A stretch of DNA of 47,876 nt from Nemertoderma westbladi (GCA_032718475.1 JAUCBJ010007428.1:1-47876), one strand, 5' to 3'; numbered from the stretch's first letter, positions 29,335-42,237 are shown. The notes: generated from the letters alone by a model not told the origin. Made by a program: numbers and translations.

Positions 29335-30979
29335 CTAAAGGAAAAACAAACAGCTATATATTTTGGAAAATATAAGGTTTTAAATAATAATATATACAGT
29401 GAATTAATTATAATATATATGCTTATGTTATGAAACATATTTTATTATTTACAACCCTTACATATATTGCATTTTAATATTTAAGAAAGAGAAACCAAAA
29501 ACACGGGCTGCAATAAGCACTCTAAGAGACCGTTTTCAAATTAGCTGAACGTGAATTTCACACCAATTGGAATTCGCGCAGCCGAATTGTAACGTGTTGT
29601 CACCTTTTTAATGCAGATATTTTTTTATCACTTTGAGCATATTATGTTATTAAGTAGATAATCGCTGAATTATACTCATCTGTTTTCGGATAATACAGCC
29701 AATAATGTTGTACCCCTGCCTGACAGGCGTGAGAAAAACAACTAGTTCTACCCATAAATAATTATTTTCAAATCGTTACTGCACCGGTACAGTGTGTGTA
29801 TGGTGGCTTGTCAAGGCGAGGGCAAAGGTTTATGTGAGTTGGCCGTTTCTGAATCCTCACATTATTGCTGCGTAAAAGTGTTTAGTCTACGATATGCCAA
29901 CTCCCAAACCGAATAATTACTTTCTAACACAAATCGGGACTGGGGGGGGGGGACGCAAATCCCATCTTGGCGAATTAATATCCTACCTCAATGTTAAATT
30001 CTCAATTTATGGAAAGGAGCATGTTACAGTGGCACGTTATTATAACCAAAACAATAAACTAAACACAATATAACAGGTTACAGTTATATTTTTGAGAGTA
30101 ATTAGCTGTTAATTGAGTCCAATTTCCTCTGGAGAGGGATGAATTTTTATTGCGTCCATGTACAAAACAAAGAGGTAAAGTCGCGTTAGGTCCCAAAGAG
30201 CGTTAGGTCCCAAAGAGCGTTAGGTCCCAAAGAGCGTTAGGTCCCAAAGAGCGTTAGGTCCCATTGCCATTTAAAGGACCAGGTTAATAAAGGTGCAGGT
30301 TACAGAGGCGTGTTGGACGAACCAAAACAATAAACGAAAGTTAACACATGTTATAAGATTAGGCAGGTCTTTATAATTGGGTCTTTGGTCTGCTTTGTAC
30401 TCACCCCTACAAACTGCCCTTGTGTAACAGAACACCATTAGCAGTACCGGTAACAATATACAAACTTACCTAGTGTAACAGAACACCATTAGCAGTACCG
30501 GTAACAATATACAAACTTACCTAGTGTAACAGAACACCATTAGCAGTACCGGTAACAATATACAAACTTACCTAGTGTAACAGAACACCATTAGCAGTAC
30601 CGGTAACAATATACAAACTTACCTAGTGTAACAGAACACCATTAGCAGTACCGGTAACAATCTACAAACTTACCTAGTGTAACAGAACACCATTAGCAGT
30701 ACCGGTAACAATATACAAACTTACCTAGTGTAACAGAACACCATTAGCAGTACCGGTAACAATATACAAACTTACCTAGTGTAACAGAACACCATTAGCA
30801 GTACCGGTAACAATCTACAAACTTACCTAGTGTAACAGAACACCATTAGCATTACCGGTAACAATATACAAACTTACCTAGTGTAACAGAACACCATTAG
30901 CAGTACCGGTAACAATATACAAACTTACCTAGTGTAACAGAACACCATTAGCAGTACCGGTAACAATATACAAACTTAC
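29335..30979 (-). other. GPCR intron 2
   Basis: A phase-2 intron of 1645 bp that contains the 51-bp donor-bearing array (30423-30979), a 17-bp tandem repeat at 30185-30262 (GCGTTAGGTCCCAAAGA, about five copies) and a G tract near 29941. A diverged SINE-like piece may lie at 29930-30020. Confidence 0.75.
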
Positions 30980-31016
30980 CTAGTGTAACAGAACACCATT
31001 AGCAGTACCGGTAACA
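30423..31016 (-). repeat. 51-bp tandem repeat that copies an exon end with its splice donor
   Basis: Twelve copies of the exon-derived part are spaced exactly 51 bp (starts 30423, 30474 and so on to 30984). Each unit contains the last 38 nt of exon 2 (encoding LLPVLLMVFCYTR) and about 13 nt of intron beginning GTAAGTTTG. The copy at 30984-31016 is the true exon end. Eleven copies keep an identical AG/GTAAGT donor, from 30979 down to 30469; the farthest copy has GGCAGT instead. Only single-base variants occur between units. Confidence 0.95.
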
Positions 31017-31226
31017 ACAGATCGTTAACAATCACAAAACTTCTCACAAATCCGAGGTAGGCTGCGGACCCCGCATACATACACTGCCCGACCCCGTCTT
31101 CGTATCGGTAGTAGGAAGTTGGTATCCATAGCGACTCGATTAACAGACTGATGACGTATATACTCGGGATGGCTACAGTTGCCATGGTTTTGGTTTTGAC
31201 GCGTCGATGATGGAATATTGGAACGG
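30980..31226 (-). CDS. GPCR exon 2: second intracellular loop, TM4, TM5
   Basis: The exon starts after a TTTACATAG acceptor (AG at 31228-31227) and ends at the donor G/GTAAGT (30980/30979). It encodes residues 110-192: HHRRVKTKT (intracellular loop 2), TM4 (AIPSIYVISLLIESLW), an extracellular loop 2 with the conserved Cys (GQCMY), and TM5 (LLLPVLLMVFCY). Phases match: exon 1 leaves one base, exon 2 leaves two. Reading past the first donor gives an immediate in-frame TAA, so only the first of the repeated donors yields the full receptor. Confidence 0.9.
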
Positions 31227-31489
31227 CTATGTAAAGGAAAAGTTTATATGTAATAAATATATATATATAAATTATTGTTAGAAATCCCGACTTTTGTAGT
31301 CCGCAGAAAAAAAAGAAAACATCTGAGATTTCGAGAATAGTTAGTTGAGTGACTATATCCCCGACTTACAAAAAGTAAAGAGATCGGCGAACTTGTCAAA
31401 CACGAAACATCGGAGGCAACCCAACGATTTTCTCTCTTGGATGTTACCTATAAAACAGGGAGGGCGCCACACTAACTCCCATGCATGAA

Positions 31490-31660
31490 CACTCCAAACC
31501 CTATATTTTCTCCCCCAGAAGCAAGATTCCTATTGTATCGCTGGGTTTGAGTAAGAACTAATGTCTAAATTGTCTTGCTTACGGACACAACAGTGCGAAA
31601 TTTCTGCAGCCTTTAGTCGGATTCGAACCTGCGACGACCTGCGAGAAACAATCTATAATT
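31490..31660 (-). mobile_element. SINE in GPCR intron 1
   Basis: On the minus strand a perfect B box GGTTCGAATCC (31629-31619) is followed by a body with TTGTGTCCGTAAGCAAGACA (31590-31571) and TAGACATTAGTTCTTACTC. The same body occurs at 45870-45990. No A box is found, so the 5' end is truncated. Confidence 0.65.
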
Positions 31661-32281
31661 CAACATAATGACATTGAGTAATGACAATTGGGTAGTATTA
31701 TTTATAATAATTGTATACTCTTTAATTTAAAAGCTAAAAAAAGTTTTTGAAATTTTGGTATTAAGTATTTATTAGTATTTATTTATATTTATTAGGTATG
31801 TCGATTATCGTGGTATTTAACACTATATAGTCGCGGCTGGTATTCACTATAATGAGAAATATAACTAAATTTTACAAAATATATCCAGTAGTAGCATCTC
31901 GGTAGTCTCGTGGCAGACACGTTTTATAAACTCAGATTGTTGAAAACTGAATAGTTATTAATTATGTATTACGTAACTACAGCTTTACCTGTGCCTACAG
32001 TTATTATTGAAATACAATTCGTACTACAGTAGTCTTGTATTACTTACTCAGTGAAAAAAAAACAATTAATAGCCACTTAGGGGGAGGGGGGGGGGGGGGG
32101 GTGTGGTACCCCTTCCTTGGGTAAAATTTTCACAAAATTAAGACTAACGTCGGAAAGGAAATCACCCTATTGATAATTTTAGTGAGTTGGTATGAAGACA
32201 TAGTGCCAAACTTTACTAACAGACCACAGACAGGCATGTTAGAGCGGGAAGGTTCATATTTTATTATTATTACTTACATAC

Positions 32282-32609
32282 CTACAGATATATATCTCTC
32301 CAAAGTAAGAAAGTTAAGGTTCCATATCGAAGCGACGTAAGAATAATATAATAGGAACTGGGACCAAATAATGCGGCAGTAGAATTCCCCGGTGGTTAGT
32401 GATGTAAAGTTTGGTGTATCTAATGGCACGGCGAAATGCACAACAAAATAAAGTAGAGCCGATATAAGGTCAATAAAGCTCTGGTGACATAACATCAGCG
32501 TGGAAGCAGTTCTAACTGCGCCGGTTCGAATGAATACGTATATCACAATAAAGTTGGCAATCACTGCAACTCCAGCAGAGCAACTAATCACAATGGTCCA
32601 GGTATCCAT
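32282..32609 (-). CDS. GPCR exon 1: N-terminus to TM3
   Basis: First supported exon of a rhodopsin-family receptor. ATG at 32609 has a good context (A at -3, G at +4). It encodes residues 1-109: TM1 with the conserved Asn (VIANFIVIYVF), TM2 with the conserved Asp (SFIDLISALL), an NFT glycosylation site in extracellular loop 1 (67-69), Cys78 and TM3 ending in ERY (104-106), the DRY equivalent. It ends at G/GTATGTAAG (32282/32281), phase 1. The N-terminus before TM1 is only a few residues, so an upstream exon is possible. The three exons total 1068 nt, exactly 355 codons plus stop. The ligand is unknown; the receptor would act at the plasma membrane through G proteins. Confidence 0.88.
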
Positions 32610-32820
32610 TATCCTCTGTGATTGGTGGACAATTATGGAAGTATTGGAGTATTAATGGCAGTCTGGAGTCTACAGCATGTATATATAGGAACATGTAGAT
32701 GACATGACAACAACATAAATAAAATACAAAGCAGTTGTTTGTTGTATATTAAGAAAGTATAAAATTTGATAAGGAATAATATAATAGGCCTACAGCTAGA
32801 TACCACGCATAAATAATATA

Positions 32821-33040
32821 CAAGAATTCATAAATAACCAAAACAATAAAATAATTGATAACTGTACGTACATATAGAACCTAAAACTAAGGTTGTGCTA
32901 AAAAGTAATTTATTTAAATTCAAAATAATACAAGAATTCATAAATAACCAAAACAATAAAATAATTGATAACTGTACGTACATATAGAACCTAAAACTAA
33001 GGTTGTGCTAAAAAGTAATTTATTTAAATTCAAAATAAAT
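32821..33040. repeat. 110-bp tandem duplication
   Basis: 32821-32930 and 32931-33040 are nearly identical, each starting CAAGAATTCATAAATAACC. A recent local duplication in non-coding DNA upstream of the GPCR gene. Confidence 0.93.
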
Positions 33041-34976
33041 TCTAATATAAAGTCGATATAGTAGGATAAAAAAGTAATTATTAATTTATTATCCTTTCCA
33101 GCCTTAACTCCTCTAGTCTCGCTGGCAAGGTTAACATACCGCCAGTAGTGTAGGATTGGGATAGAAAATCTTTCCCTCTGGAATCGTAAGATTTTTGTTA
33201 ATCTTCGGGGCTGAATAATTATTGAATGTTGTTGTTGATACGTTTACAGTAAATCCTTTTGTAATCGGTGGCCCTAATTTTATATTTCGAATGATAAGAA
33301 GAATAAGATATTAGGTAGTCTCTTATATAGCGGGATTATTAATATACTTAGCAGCATGGGGTACAGCATGCATATTAAGATACTGTTGTGAATGTTATTA
33401 GTCCCAACTACACACATGCAAACTACATGTATGTAAGCCCAGGCAGCGGTCCAAAGTGATAAAAAAAATACGATAAGGCATGGATAATTATTATAAAACC
33501 CTGCTGCGACATTTACTAACATTATTTAATTTAATTATGTTTCGAGACACTCTAGAGGAATTACAATTGCGTTTAAGAGGGAATTAAATTACTAGTGATC
33601 ATTTGTTAAGTGGAAGTACGCCGTGAGAACGAAACAGTGCACAATATTTTACTTTCGCGGCCTCATGGCGTGAATGAATATGCGTGGTGGATATCCGAAG
33701 ACTTACTTGAGAAGTCTGGCGTTCTAACCATTCAGCTGGCGGCTCGGGTAAAAGATAGACCTGGAAATACTATCTGATACCTTGTATGTCCGTAATTATT
33801 ACTTCCTCGTGGCCTCCCATCTGTCAATATCAATCATCTACAGGAACTGTGTAACGTATAGGGGGGGTCGCAAGTCCGATCCCACCTGGACGTTAATGCC
33901 GAATTTCCTGACCAACGAAAACATTAGTGTATTATGAAAATGAAACCACTCAATCACACAAAATACCAATGATAATTGCCATTGTAGGAAACGCAGCTCT
34001 CGTGCGCGAAACATGAAACAGCGGATGTAAGACCAAGGGCTCTCTCTCTCTCTTGGCAGTTACCTAGAAGACAATGATGTCGCGATTCTTGGAGTAGAAT
34101 GCCAGAGTAGAAAACTCTCACAATCTCACCTTTATATTTACTCGCCAATCAATCAGACGATAGGTATCCATTACCGCTCCTTGGAGGTAACAGGTTAACC
34201 AAAATAATTTATGAATTCAAATATATCGCTGAACAGAGACTACTGTTTGTGAGAACTACTGTTTGTAACGAATTGTACAATACAGAAAAGACACAGACAG
34301 TAAGTACGTATAGTATTCTAGCAAACGATAAAAATTGTCAATAGGCCTATTCTATTTCACAGGTGAAAAATTACATAATCCATATGGTGGCCATCTAATA
34401 ATTTACTTAAAAAATAAACAAACGCCAGTAAGCCTATGGTGTTTAGATATGTTTTAAGTTTAAACTAACATATATTATTTAGTCGCTCCATTAGGCTCCA
34501 AAGTGGACACATTATCTAATTGCGTCCAATACTTGAGATACAGGGATATATAAATATTTAACGTTATATTTCACCCGTTATAATCCCTTAGCCTAAAGGG
34601 TATAGTTCATAAATTAATTATTGATATTTGCAGCCCCTTAATGGTCCCAGCATGAAAACACATTATCTTGCCGTTGTAGTAACAGTAATTTAGCATCAAT
34701 TAAATTGAATTTTTTGTTATTGATTCGTAGTCTTAATTGATTCAAATTTCCAAGATTATAAAACTCCCACCATTCTATACCCCGGGGATATGAATTTAAA
34801 TAAGATCGACCAGCTGTAACCTAATCACCGGTCTATCTGGGCACTGATCGTTGCAAACCTTATGGCCTGATAGCTAATGAGTGTAAAAAAAATCCGGTAG
34901 TATACAGTACCGGTAATTCATGCAAAAAATAATGGGAATAAAAACTGGATTACCTAAATCACCCATTGTAAATAAA
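33041..34976. other. Intergenic DNA upstream of the GPCR gene
   Basis: No gene is supported. A possible tRNA-derived SINE head on the minus strand lies at about 33660-33745 (A-box-like CAGCTGAATGGTTAGAAC), and a separate B-box-like AAGTCCGATCCCACC is at about 33872-33886. One hydrophobic open frame at 33522-33280 has no family features. Confidence 0.4.
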
Positions 34977-35257
34977 AGACAATAGATAAATTATTCGATT
35001 AAAAAAGAGTAAACGGATAACACCGCTTTTTTCATTCATTTTCAATTTAGCGAAATTCAACTATTCTGTCCGAGTGGTCCATTTTTGCAAGAGTTGGCAG
35101 GTTTTTAGCACGAGCGAAGCGAGTGTTAAAATGCCAACGAGTGGAAAACTCAACACACGAGTGCAGAATAAATGAATGAAAATGAATGAGAGAATGAATG
35201 AAAAAAGCGGTGTGTTCCGTTTACTTTTTATTAATCGAATAATTTATCTATTGTCTT
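34977..35257. mobile_element. 281-bp MITE with about 67-bp inverted repeats
   Basis: 34977-35044 pairs with 35191-35257 with few mismatches, ends AAGACAATAG/CTATTGTCTT. The centre contains CACGAGCGAAGCGAGTG. No coding capacity; target duplication is not clear. Confidence 0.85.
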
Positions 35258-35784
35258 GAGTCTTGTTGTATGAGACAGGTCTATCCACTATCACCAATTT
35301 CAGTATTCAAATTGTACTGCGGTGGGGTACAGACAGTACTAGGCCTGTGTTACCGTGTACAAGTACCGGTACAGTAAAGATGGGAGATTGTTTGAGCTAG
35401 CTGTACAGTAAGTTAAAATGAATTAAGAAAATACATTTTTAACTAATTTTCAGCACAATTATTTAAAAAATTGAGTTTTTTTCAGAAAAACTAATTTTCA
35501 GAAAAATTAATTTAAAAAATACTTTTTTAAACTAATTTTCTGGAAATTAGTGAAAAAAAAGTTTGATTAATTAACTCAATTTTAAAAATATTACTGAGAA
35601 ATGGAGCCTTTTTCAAATAAAATTAATTGCTTCAGACATAAATATCGCGACCCTAGATTGTATTGTTAAAAGTGTGATAATGTGGAACATTCATCATCAC
35701 TACTAAGATTTACCTATGGACTAAGTACTAAAAAACGTTCAAATTCCCTTGCCAAAGGAAGACAACTCGATACAATTCGAAGCT
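35258..35784. other. Intergenic DNA
   Basis: AT-rich, with several imperfect A/T inverted stretches at about 35450-35590. No gene seen. Confidence 0.4.
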
Positions 35785-35797
35785 TGAAGCTCGAAGC

Positions 35798-38700
35798 TAG
35801 GTCAGGTCAGGTATTCTAGGTCATTGATCAAGAAAACTTGCCACCTCCATGCAGCATAAAGGAGGTGCCACCTGTAGCTGCATAGACCCTCTTACTAGGG
35901 CAAATCTGGTCCTGTAACTAGGACCCCCTTCGTTCTGGGATAAGGACGCCCTTGGTCCTGGATTAAGGACCCATATACTTGGCTGCAGGGGTATATGGCC
36001 TGGCCAGGCAGATGGTGATCTACCAATGGCTGATCCGGAGTAGAGTGTTCTCATGTCCTCTCTGAGTGCACTTCACTGCGACCTGCACCTGGCAGCAGGG
36101 GTACAGGGCATGACCCAGCAGATGAGCTGTACAGCCAATGGTTGGTCATGTGCGCCAGAGTAGATATGAGTGATGGGCCTCATATCTGACTCCACTGCGA
36201 CACCCACCCTGTGGAATGGCAAACCAGGGTGTGGTATTTGCCCCGAGAGCTGACTCGGCAAAAAAGCACCCCCCAACCCCCACTATGGATTACATTAGTA
36301 ATGCGGAGGTCCAGCCACTAGAGGCCAGTGGAATGACTGGACACAATCGGCCTCACAGGCGTCAGTTATCTCCTGACCGGCTGCCTGTCTCACCCCCTAC
36401 TGGAGAGAGAGCGGCAAACAATTCTTTGAGTCCCTTTCCTGATGACCTTTCTCGTCCAAACACTGGGTCACCAGGGAGGCCAGATTGCGAGGGGGAGAGG
36501 GATTCTGGAGTTGGAGGCTACTCTCATGTTCCACCCCGACCAACAAAGCCATTGGTGAATCTGAGGCAAGTCACTAGACTAGCCTCAGTAAACACCCTAA
36601 CACTCGGGTCCCCAATGCGACAAGGTGAGCTGACTGCCTTGGCAGATAAGCTTTCTCTTAGTGCAGTGGGTGTTCAAGAGCACCGAATGCAGACTGGACA
36701 GACTGATGAGGTTCTGATTAAGGACATGGGGGCGGTTGGCGACTCGCCCTCGCTTCAGCAGATGATAGTGGCAATGGTGGAATTGGTCTATTGATGAATC
36801 CAACTGCACATGCAGCATTGGACAAAATAGACCAAATCTCTAACCGCATCATCCGTTGCCACTTCTCATGTTCTGGAAGACTGGCTAAGAAGTTTCCTAA
36901 GGTTGTTCTGATTGTGTGCTACTCTCCAACTAGTGTTGCCCCTGTAGAGGAGGTGGAAAATTTCTACCAAAATCTACAAGCAGCTACTGATGGAGTGGAT
37001 CAGCAGCATTCTTAACATTCCTGGGAGACTTTAATGCAAGTCTGCATCAATCACCGACATCGCCCTGGGTCTATAGCAATAGTGTTAACCGAAATTCCGT
37101 CCATCTTCAGGATTTTATCTCTGGAAATGGATTGTTTTCGGCTGGAACCCAGTTCAAGAAGCGAACTGGAACGCTATGGACTCATAGTGGACCCAGTGGT
37201 CACAAGTCCCAGATAGACCATATCCTGTTTCGTAGGAAATACAGGAGCTCTATACAAGACTGTAATGCATTTACACTACGACCCTTCTCCAGTGATCACC
37301 GCCTTATTGTGGCCAAGGTAAGACTTAGTCTGCGTGCTAGCAGAACAACGAAATCTACCTTGCCGCGGTATGACTGGTCCTCTCTGTTGCAACAGCCAAG
37401 TGTGAGATCCAGCTTCGCACTACATCTGAGCAACAGGTATGAGGTTCTTGCCTCTGAGGCGGCAGATCACTGTGAGGGCTATACTGCCTTCACAGAAGCA
37501 GTTAAGTTAGCAGCTGCATAAACAGTTCCTGTTTACCCTCGAAACAGAAAACGGGCCCCCTGGACTGACAACAAAATTCAGAAGTGCCGAAATGACCTCT
37601 ACAAGGCGCAGAAAGAGTCCCGACTCAAACAGACTACAGCGGCCAAGAATGCAGTTAAGGCTGCATCTAGGTCCCTGAACAGGCAGTACTCTGTTAATTT
37701 ACAGGAGCTAATAAACCAACAGGTTGATGCCATCAATGATGCTGACGACAGCAGGCAATCATCCCAGGCATGGAGATCGATCAACTTGCTTGCTGGTCGA
37801 AAAAGCCAACCAACCACCAAAGTTAAGGCTGAATCACCAGCCGATCGCCTCAATGGTTGGAAGGCCCACTTCGAAAAGCTCCTCAATAATGACAGGGTAT
37901 TGCCTGATAACTTTATAGAAGTAAAAGTGTCTGAGTCTGTACTCCCAGATATTCCCATTGGTGATATCTCCTTTGCAGAAGTGAAGGCTGCTGCAAAGAG
38001 CATTAAGACCAATCGTGCCAGTGGCGTAGATGGTGTTCCCCCTGAGGTCTTTAAAATACCTGAGTGTTTAAAGCTCATATATCCCATCATAGTAGACATG
38101 TACCGAACAACAAGAGTCCCACAAGAAATGAAAACAAATAAGTTGGTGCCAGTTCCCAAGAAGGGCAACCTAACACTCTATGGTTCTTTTCGGGGAATCT
38201 CATTGCTCTCAATTGCTGCAAAGCTATACAATAGAATTCTATTAGGGATCCCATTGAGAGACTGCTCCGTGGAAATCAGAATGGGTTCCTTAAAGGTCGT
38301 GGGACCATGGAGCCCATTCTGACACTTAGAAGGATAATTGAAGAGTTATCAAAAAAGAAAGACAGGCATCTGGCTGTTATCTTTGTTGACTTCTTCAAGG
38401 CCTGATTCAGTTTCTCGCTCATGTATGTTCAGCATACTTTCATTATATGGGATTCCTGATAAATTATTGCAGCAATCAGATCAGTATACGATGGTTCGAC
38501 AACATTTTTGTCTACTGTTGACGGTGACACAGAACCATTTGAAGTGTTATGGGGCGTCCTCCAGGGATACACACTTGCACCATTCTTGTTCATAATTGGA
38601 GTTGACTATGTTCTACGCATGTCCTTAGATCATCATAATGATGATGGGGTGATGATAATTCCACCTACTGGCTCCAGAAGTCGAGGAATTCCTGCCAAGT

Positions 38701-39527
38701 ACCTAAATGATCTAGACTTTGCTGATGACTTAGGAGTACTCTCAGAATCACTAGAGGGAGCCCAACGGCTCCTCAGCTCATTAGAACATGCTGCTTCTAG
38801 TGTTGGTCTTTTTATTAACTCCAGAAAGACCACAATTTTGACAGTTAACTTTGAAAGTTCTCAGCAAGTCTCTGATCGGATGGGCATAAGCTCAAAAGAT
38901 GGTATGCTTGAGCATGTGGATGACTTCTGTTACCTGGGATCATGGATCCAGAAGTCAGGTTAGGACCTTCGAATACGTAAGGGAAAGGCATGGGCAGCCT
39001 TGAATAGGCTTTCCAGGATTTGGAAATCAATGAGAATTAATCGGAAACTTAAGGTCCGATTATTTAGAGCAGCAGTAGTTCCAGTACTCCTCTATGTGAG
39101 TCCATGCTGGGCTCTAACTGCTGAGGACACCAAATCTCTGGATGGCACATTCACAAGAATGCTACGCCGGGTTCATTGTGTCAAGTACAATGCACACATC
39201 TCAAACCAGACACTATATAACATTGGAGGTGTCTCATTGGTTCCCCCAAGCTTGACACTAGAACAAAATCGCCTCCGCTTTGCAGGACATTGCTTTCGCC
39301 GTGAGGACCAGCCAGTGCATAATCTTGTACTTTGGCAGCCTCATGGGGTGAATAAGCATGCCGATGACTTTCTTGAGACGCATCTTAAAGGACACTGGCC
39401 TTGAAGATGCGGATGATCTAGCAAATGTCATGGGTGATGGGAGTTGTGGCGGTGCAATTTTGTCGATAAGCCGGCACAGCATTCTTAAAAATGCAGCTGC
39501 AATGCAACATGCCGATCCTAGTAGTAG
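35798..39527 (+). mobile_element. Full-length APE-type LINE, copy 2 (decayed)
   Basis: Same family and same 5' boundary (AGGTC repeats) as copy 1, with a (TAG)n tail at about 39519-39527. It is flanked by TGAAGCTCGAAGC (35785-35797 and 39528-39540). At 3730 bp it is nearly the same length as copy 1 (3737 bp) and lies in the opposite orientation, about 12.4 kb away. Confidence 0.93.
36216..39440 (+). pseudogene. LINE polyprotein of copy 2, disrupted
   Basis: The frame starts at the same MANQGV position as copy 1 (36216). Breaks relative to copy 1 include a frameshift near 36735-36790 in the endonuclease, another near 37010, a TAA at 37519-37521, a deletion near 38230-38250 before the reverse transcriptase fingers, a deletion near 38402 that removes the motif A region, and a TAG at about 38960. 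The FADD box and the C-terminus (including the GLEDADDLANVMGD segment missing from copy 1) survive. The protein cannot be made from this copy. Confidence 0.9.
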
Positions 39528-39540
39528 TGAAGCTCGAAGC

Positions 39541-40200
39541 AAGTTGTGACAATGCCATGTGTTGATTCAAAAGCCTGGTGGGGGGGGGGGGGGGGGGGGG
39601 TGGTCTGCTGATGTTAGAATTAATCCAGTAGTAACACTTCCATCCACATCCATCTGCAGCGAAATAAGAAACTCATACTGGTTCCCACATACAAGTCACG
39701 CAACATGATCCCTGAAATGATTTAATAGAATATTATTCTATAACTTTGCATTCATGGTTATGACCGAGATTCCACGAAAGGATCCGAGAGTCTGAAAGAG
39801 TAACAGGTTCCCCTTCTTGGGGGACCAACTATTCGATCTGTTGAGATCTATTGAGGTGATTCAACTATTGAGGTGCTTCCTTTGTTCTGTACATATCATT
39901 AAAGACATTAGAACGACACTATCCACTGGCTCTTTTAGTTCTTCAACGTTCTCTGTGACTTGTATCAGGTACAAGAATGGCTCTGTGGGTTGGAGTGGAA
40001 CGAGAGAGAAGCTTCCGCCTCCTGAATCCAGCTCTCCTTCGAAATCGGGTCAAGCAGGGTTTGGCTACAAGCTGGCATATGAAGAAGAAAAATGAAAAAT
40101 TGCGCCGCCACAACTCCCTTTCAACCTACCTTGACATTGGCTAGCTGCATCTTCAAAGCCGGTGTCCTTTAAGAGGCGTCTCAAGAAAGACAAGGGGAGT
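39541..40200 (-). mobile_element. Older fragments of the same LINE family
   Basis: 39700-39830 matches, with many changes, the minus-strand complement of the reverse transcriptase region around 20965-21075 of copy 1. 39950-40075 matches the N-terminal Pro/Ser region (22655-22760), and 40095-40195 matches the 3' end (19785-19850). A G tract of about 20 nt lies at 39581-39600. These are internally deleted, old copies. Confidence 0.65.
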
Positions 40201-42237
40201 TATGATGTTATATAGGTTCATTGAACCGCAATAGACATTTTAGAAGGTGTAGAGCTGTAGACCCTGTAGATCTTGGTAAGAACTTCGAAATCGTAACAGT
40301 CTTAAAATTGGATTCAAATTTCATGGTCAGGTTTTGCCTGGATGGATCTAAAATTGTCTATTAAATATGAAAAACCTGTGAAGCAGTGAACATAATGATC
40401 CTTCAGAAAATGTAATTTACAATATGTAGGCCTTCTGCCTGCTTTAAATCTGTAGACTAATTCTAAGTGTATCTGTAATCACTCACAGCTTATCCTAACA
40501 GGTAAAACACTGAAAATACCAATCTTGGTTTCCAGACAGCCAAAGAACCAATTCTTAATGTGCAAATATTATTAAAAGACGCGTTTAAGGGGGTACACCA
40601 TTTTCGGACAACTCTACGATTTAGCGCTCTTTGAAAACTAAAAGAGCTATTACATTGCGGTTTTCATATATTTGGAAACACCATTCAATCGTGCATTATA
40701 TTAGAAATTAAAAATAATTTCGACATATTTTGGACCAAAATGGTGTCCATAATGGTGTCTTAATCCATAACTTTAGCAGGAAATTAATTACCGATATTCG
40801 ATTGTAAAAAATATTATAAAATACAAAAATATTAAAAATAACATAAAATACGATTTTTGAATGATTCTGTAGCTTGAAAATTATCTTGGAGGGAAATCTT
40901 TACGAATATCATTATATATTCATCATCATATGTTAAAATATATATCCCAGGTATGAAAGGTAGTAGAATACTATTAGATTCAAGGACAATCTTATAAGTG
41001 ATGAGTTTCTCCGACATGAGGCCTAAGCCTTTCTCGAGGTCAAACTTAATTAAAAACCTTAGTCGTTGTGACTCATCATCATATTACAGGTGAAACGTCA
41101 GACTGATTTGTAAGATACTGATTTCTAGCTAGAGCATTTTGATACAAGATTGGTTAGGTTAGTAAATCAAAAGGTAACATAATATATAAGTTGATGGAAC
41201 CAAAAGAGTAAACAAAGTCAACACGCGGTTGAGGGTTTGAATGTAGGTTCAGTTCACAATTAAAGATTGTAAACAAAAAACACCTTCCCATATTCCAGTC
41301 TGGAAAATTAATATGGGCGTTTACGCTGCAAAAATAACGAATGAAAAAACAAATCATAAAAAATATTTATTGTAGCTCTCAATGTGAGAATAAACTCAAA
41401 CTCGAAAGAAACATAACAACAATATTGAGTAAATGTGCATGTCCAGTGTGCAGTATTATATTATACTTACACCGTGTGCCATTCCTCCTCTCCTGCGACA
41501 TGATGCGGGATTTATCCCTGGATCTGCCAGAGTGTAGCATCTGCAGTTTCGCCTGTTCATCAATCGTTCCAATTAATATGATCTTATACTAGTAATTCCC
41601 ATGTAATTGCTATAATTTATGGATCAGGTGATATTTCGAAAATATAAATCTATAGAGACTAGACTTTTACATTATTTTTAAGATTTTGATCTCCCACATT
41701 TACATGACATGCATCAGTATAATTCCTCGAATTAATAGCAATAATAACCCTGCAGGCTGAGCTAGTTTTGTTGTATAATTTTGAACAATAGTTTTGAATT
41801 TTCTTACACATTATCCCGTAAATCATATAATTTCTGGTGTATCTTGAACCAAATTTGAATTTACACGATAACTGCAACCTAATGCTGAAGTGCTGCGCAT
41901 CCCAGAATACTGTATGTAGAGAATCAATACACTTCGTGTCGTGGGGAATAACAAAGAATCGTGTATTCGATTCCTGAGGAAACTACCTACCTACTAAACC
42001 TACTTGTCGTATGTTGCTATACATATATGAATGAATGGAATACCCAGATTCATTTCAAGTCCCTCATCATTCAATGTAACTTTTGTTATAGAAACCTATT
42101 TCGTCACATGTTACAGGTCTCCTCACTGGATAAACTTTTGAATGCCCATATATCACAAAGGATATTAACATAAACATATTATTCACAGTGTTTTCGCAAT
42201 TATGACCAAATTTATATGTCATATTACATCACCGAAC
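40201..42237. other. Intergenic DNA
   Basis: No gene is supported. Open frames of 60-80 codons here lack family features. Confidence 0.4.

Noticed and set aside
30271-30456. Frame starting MLPVLLMVFCYTR as a separate membrane protein
   Set aside because: It is the farthest copy of the duplicated exon end running into intron sequence.
33280-33522. Hydrophobic 80-codon frame as a GPCR exon
   Set aside because: No receptor motifs and no splice sites that fit the phase of exon 1.
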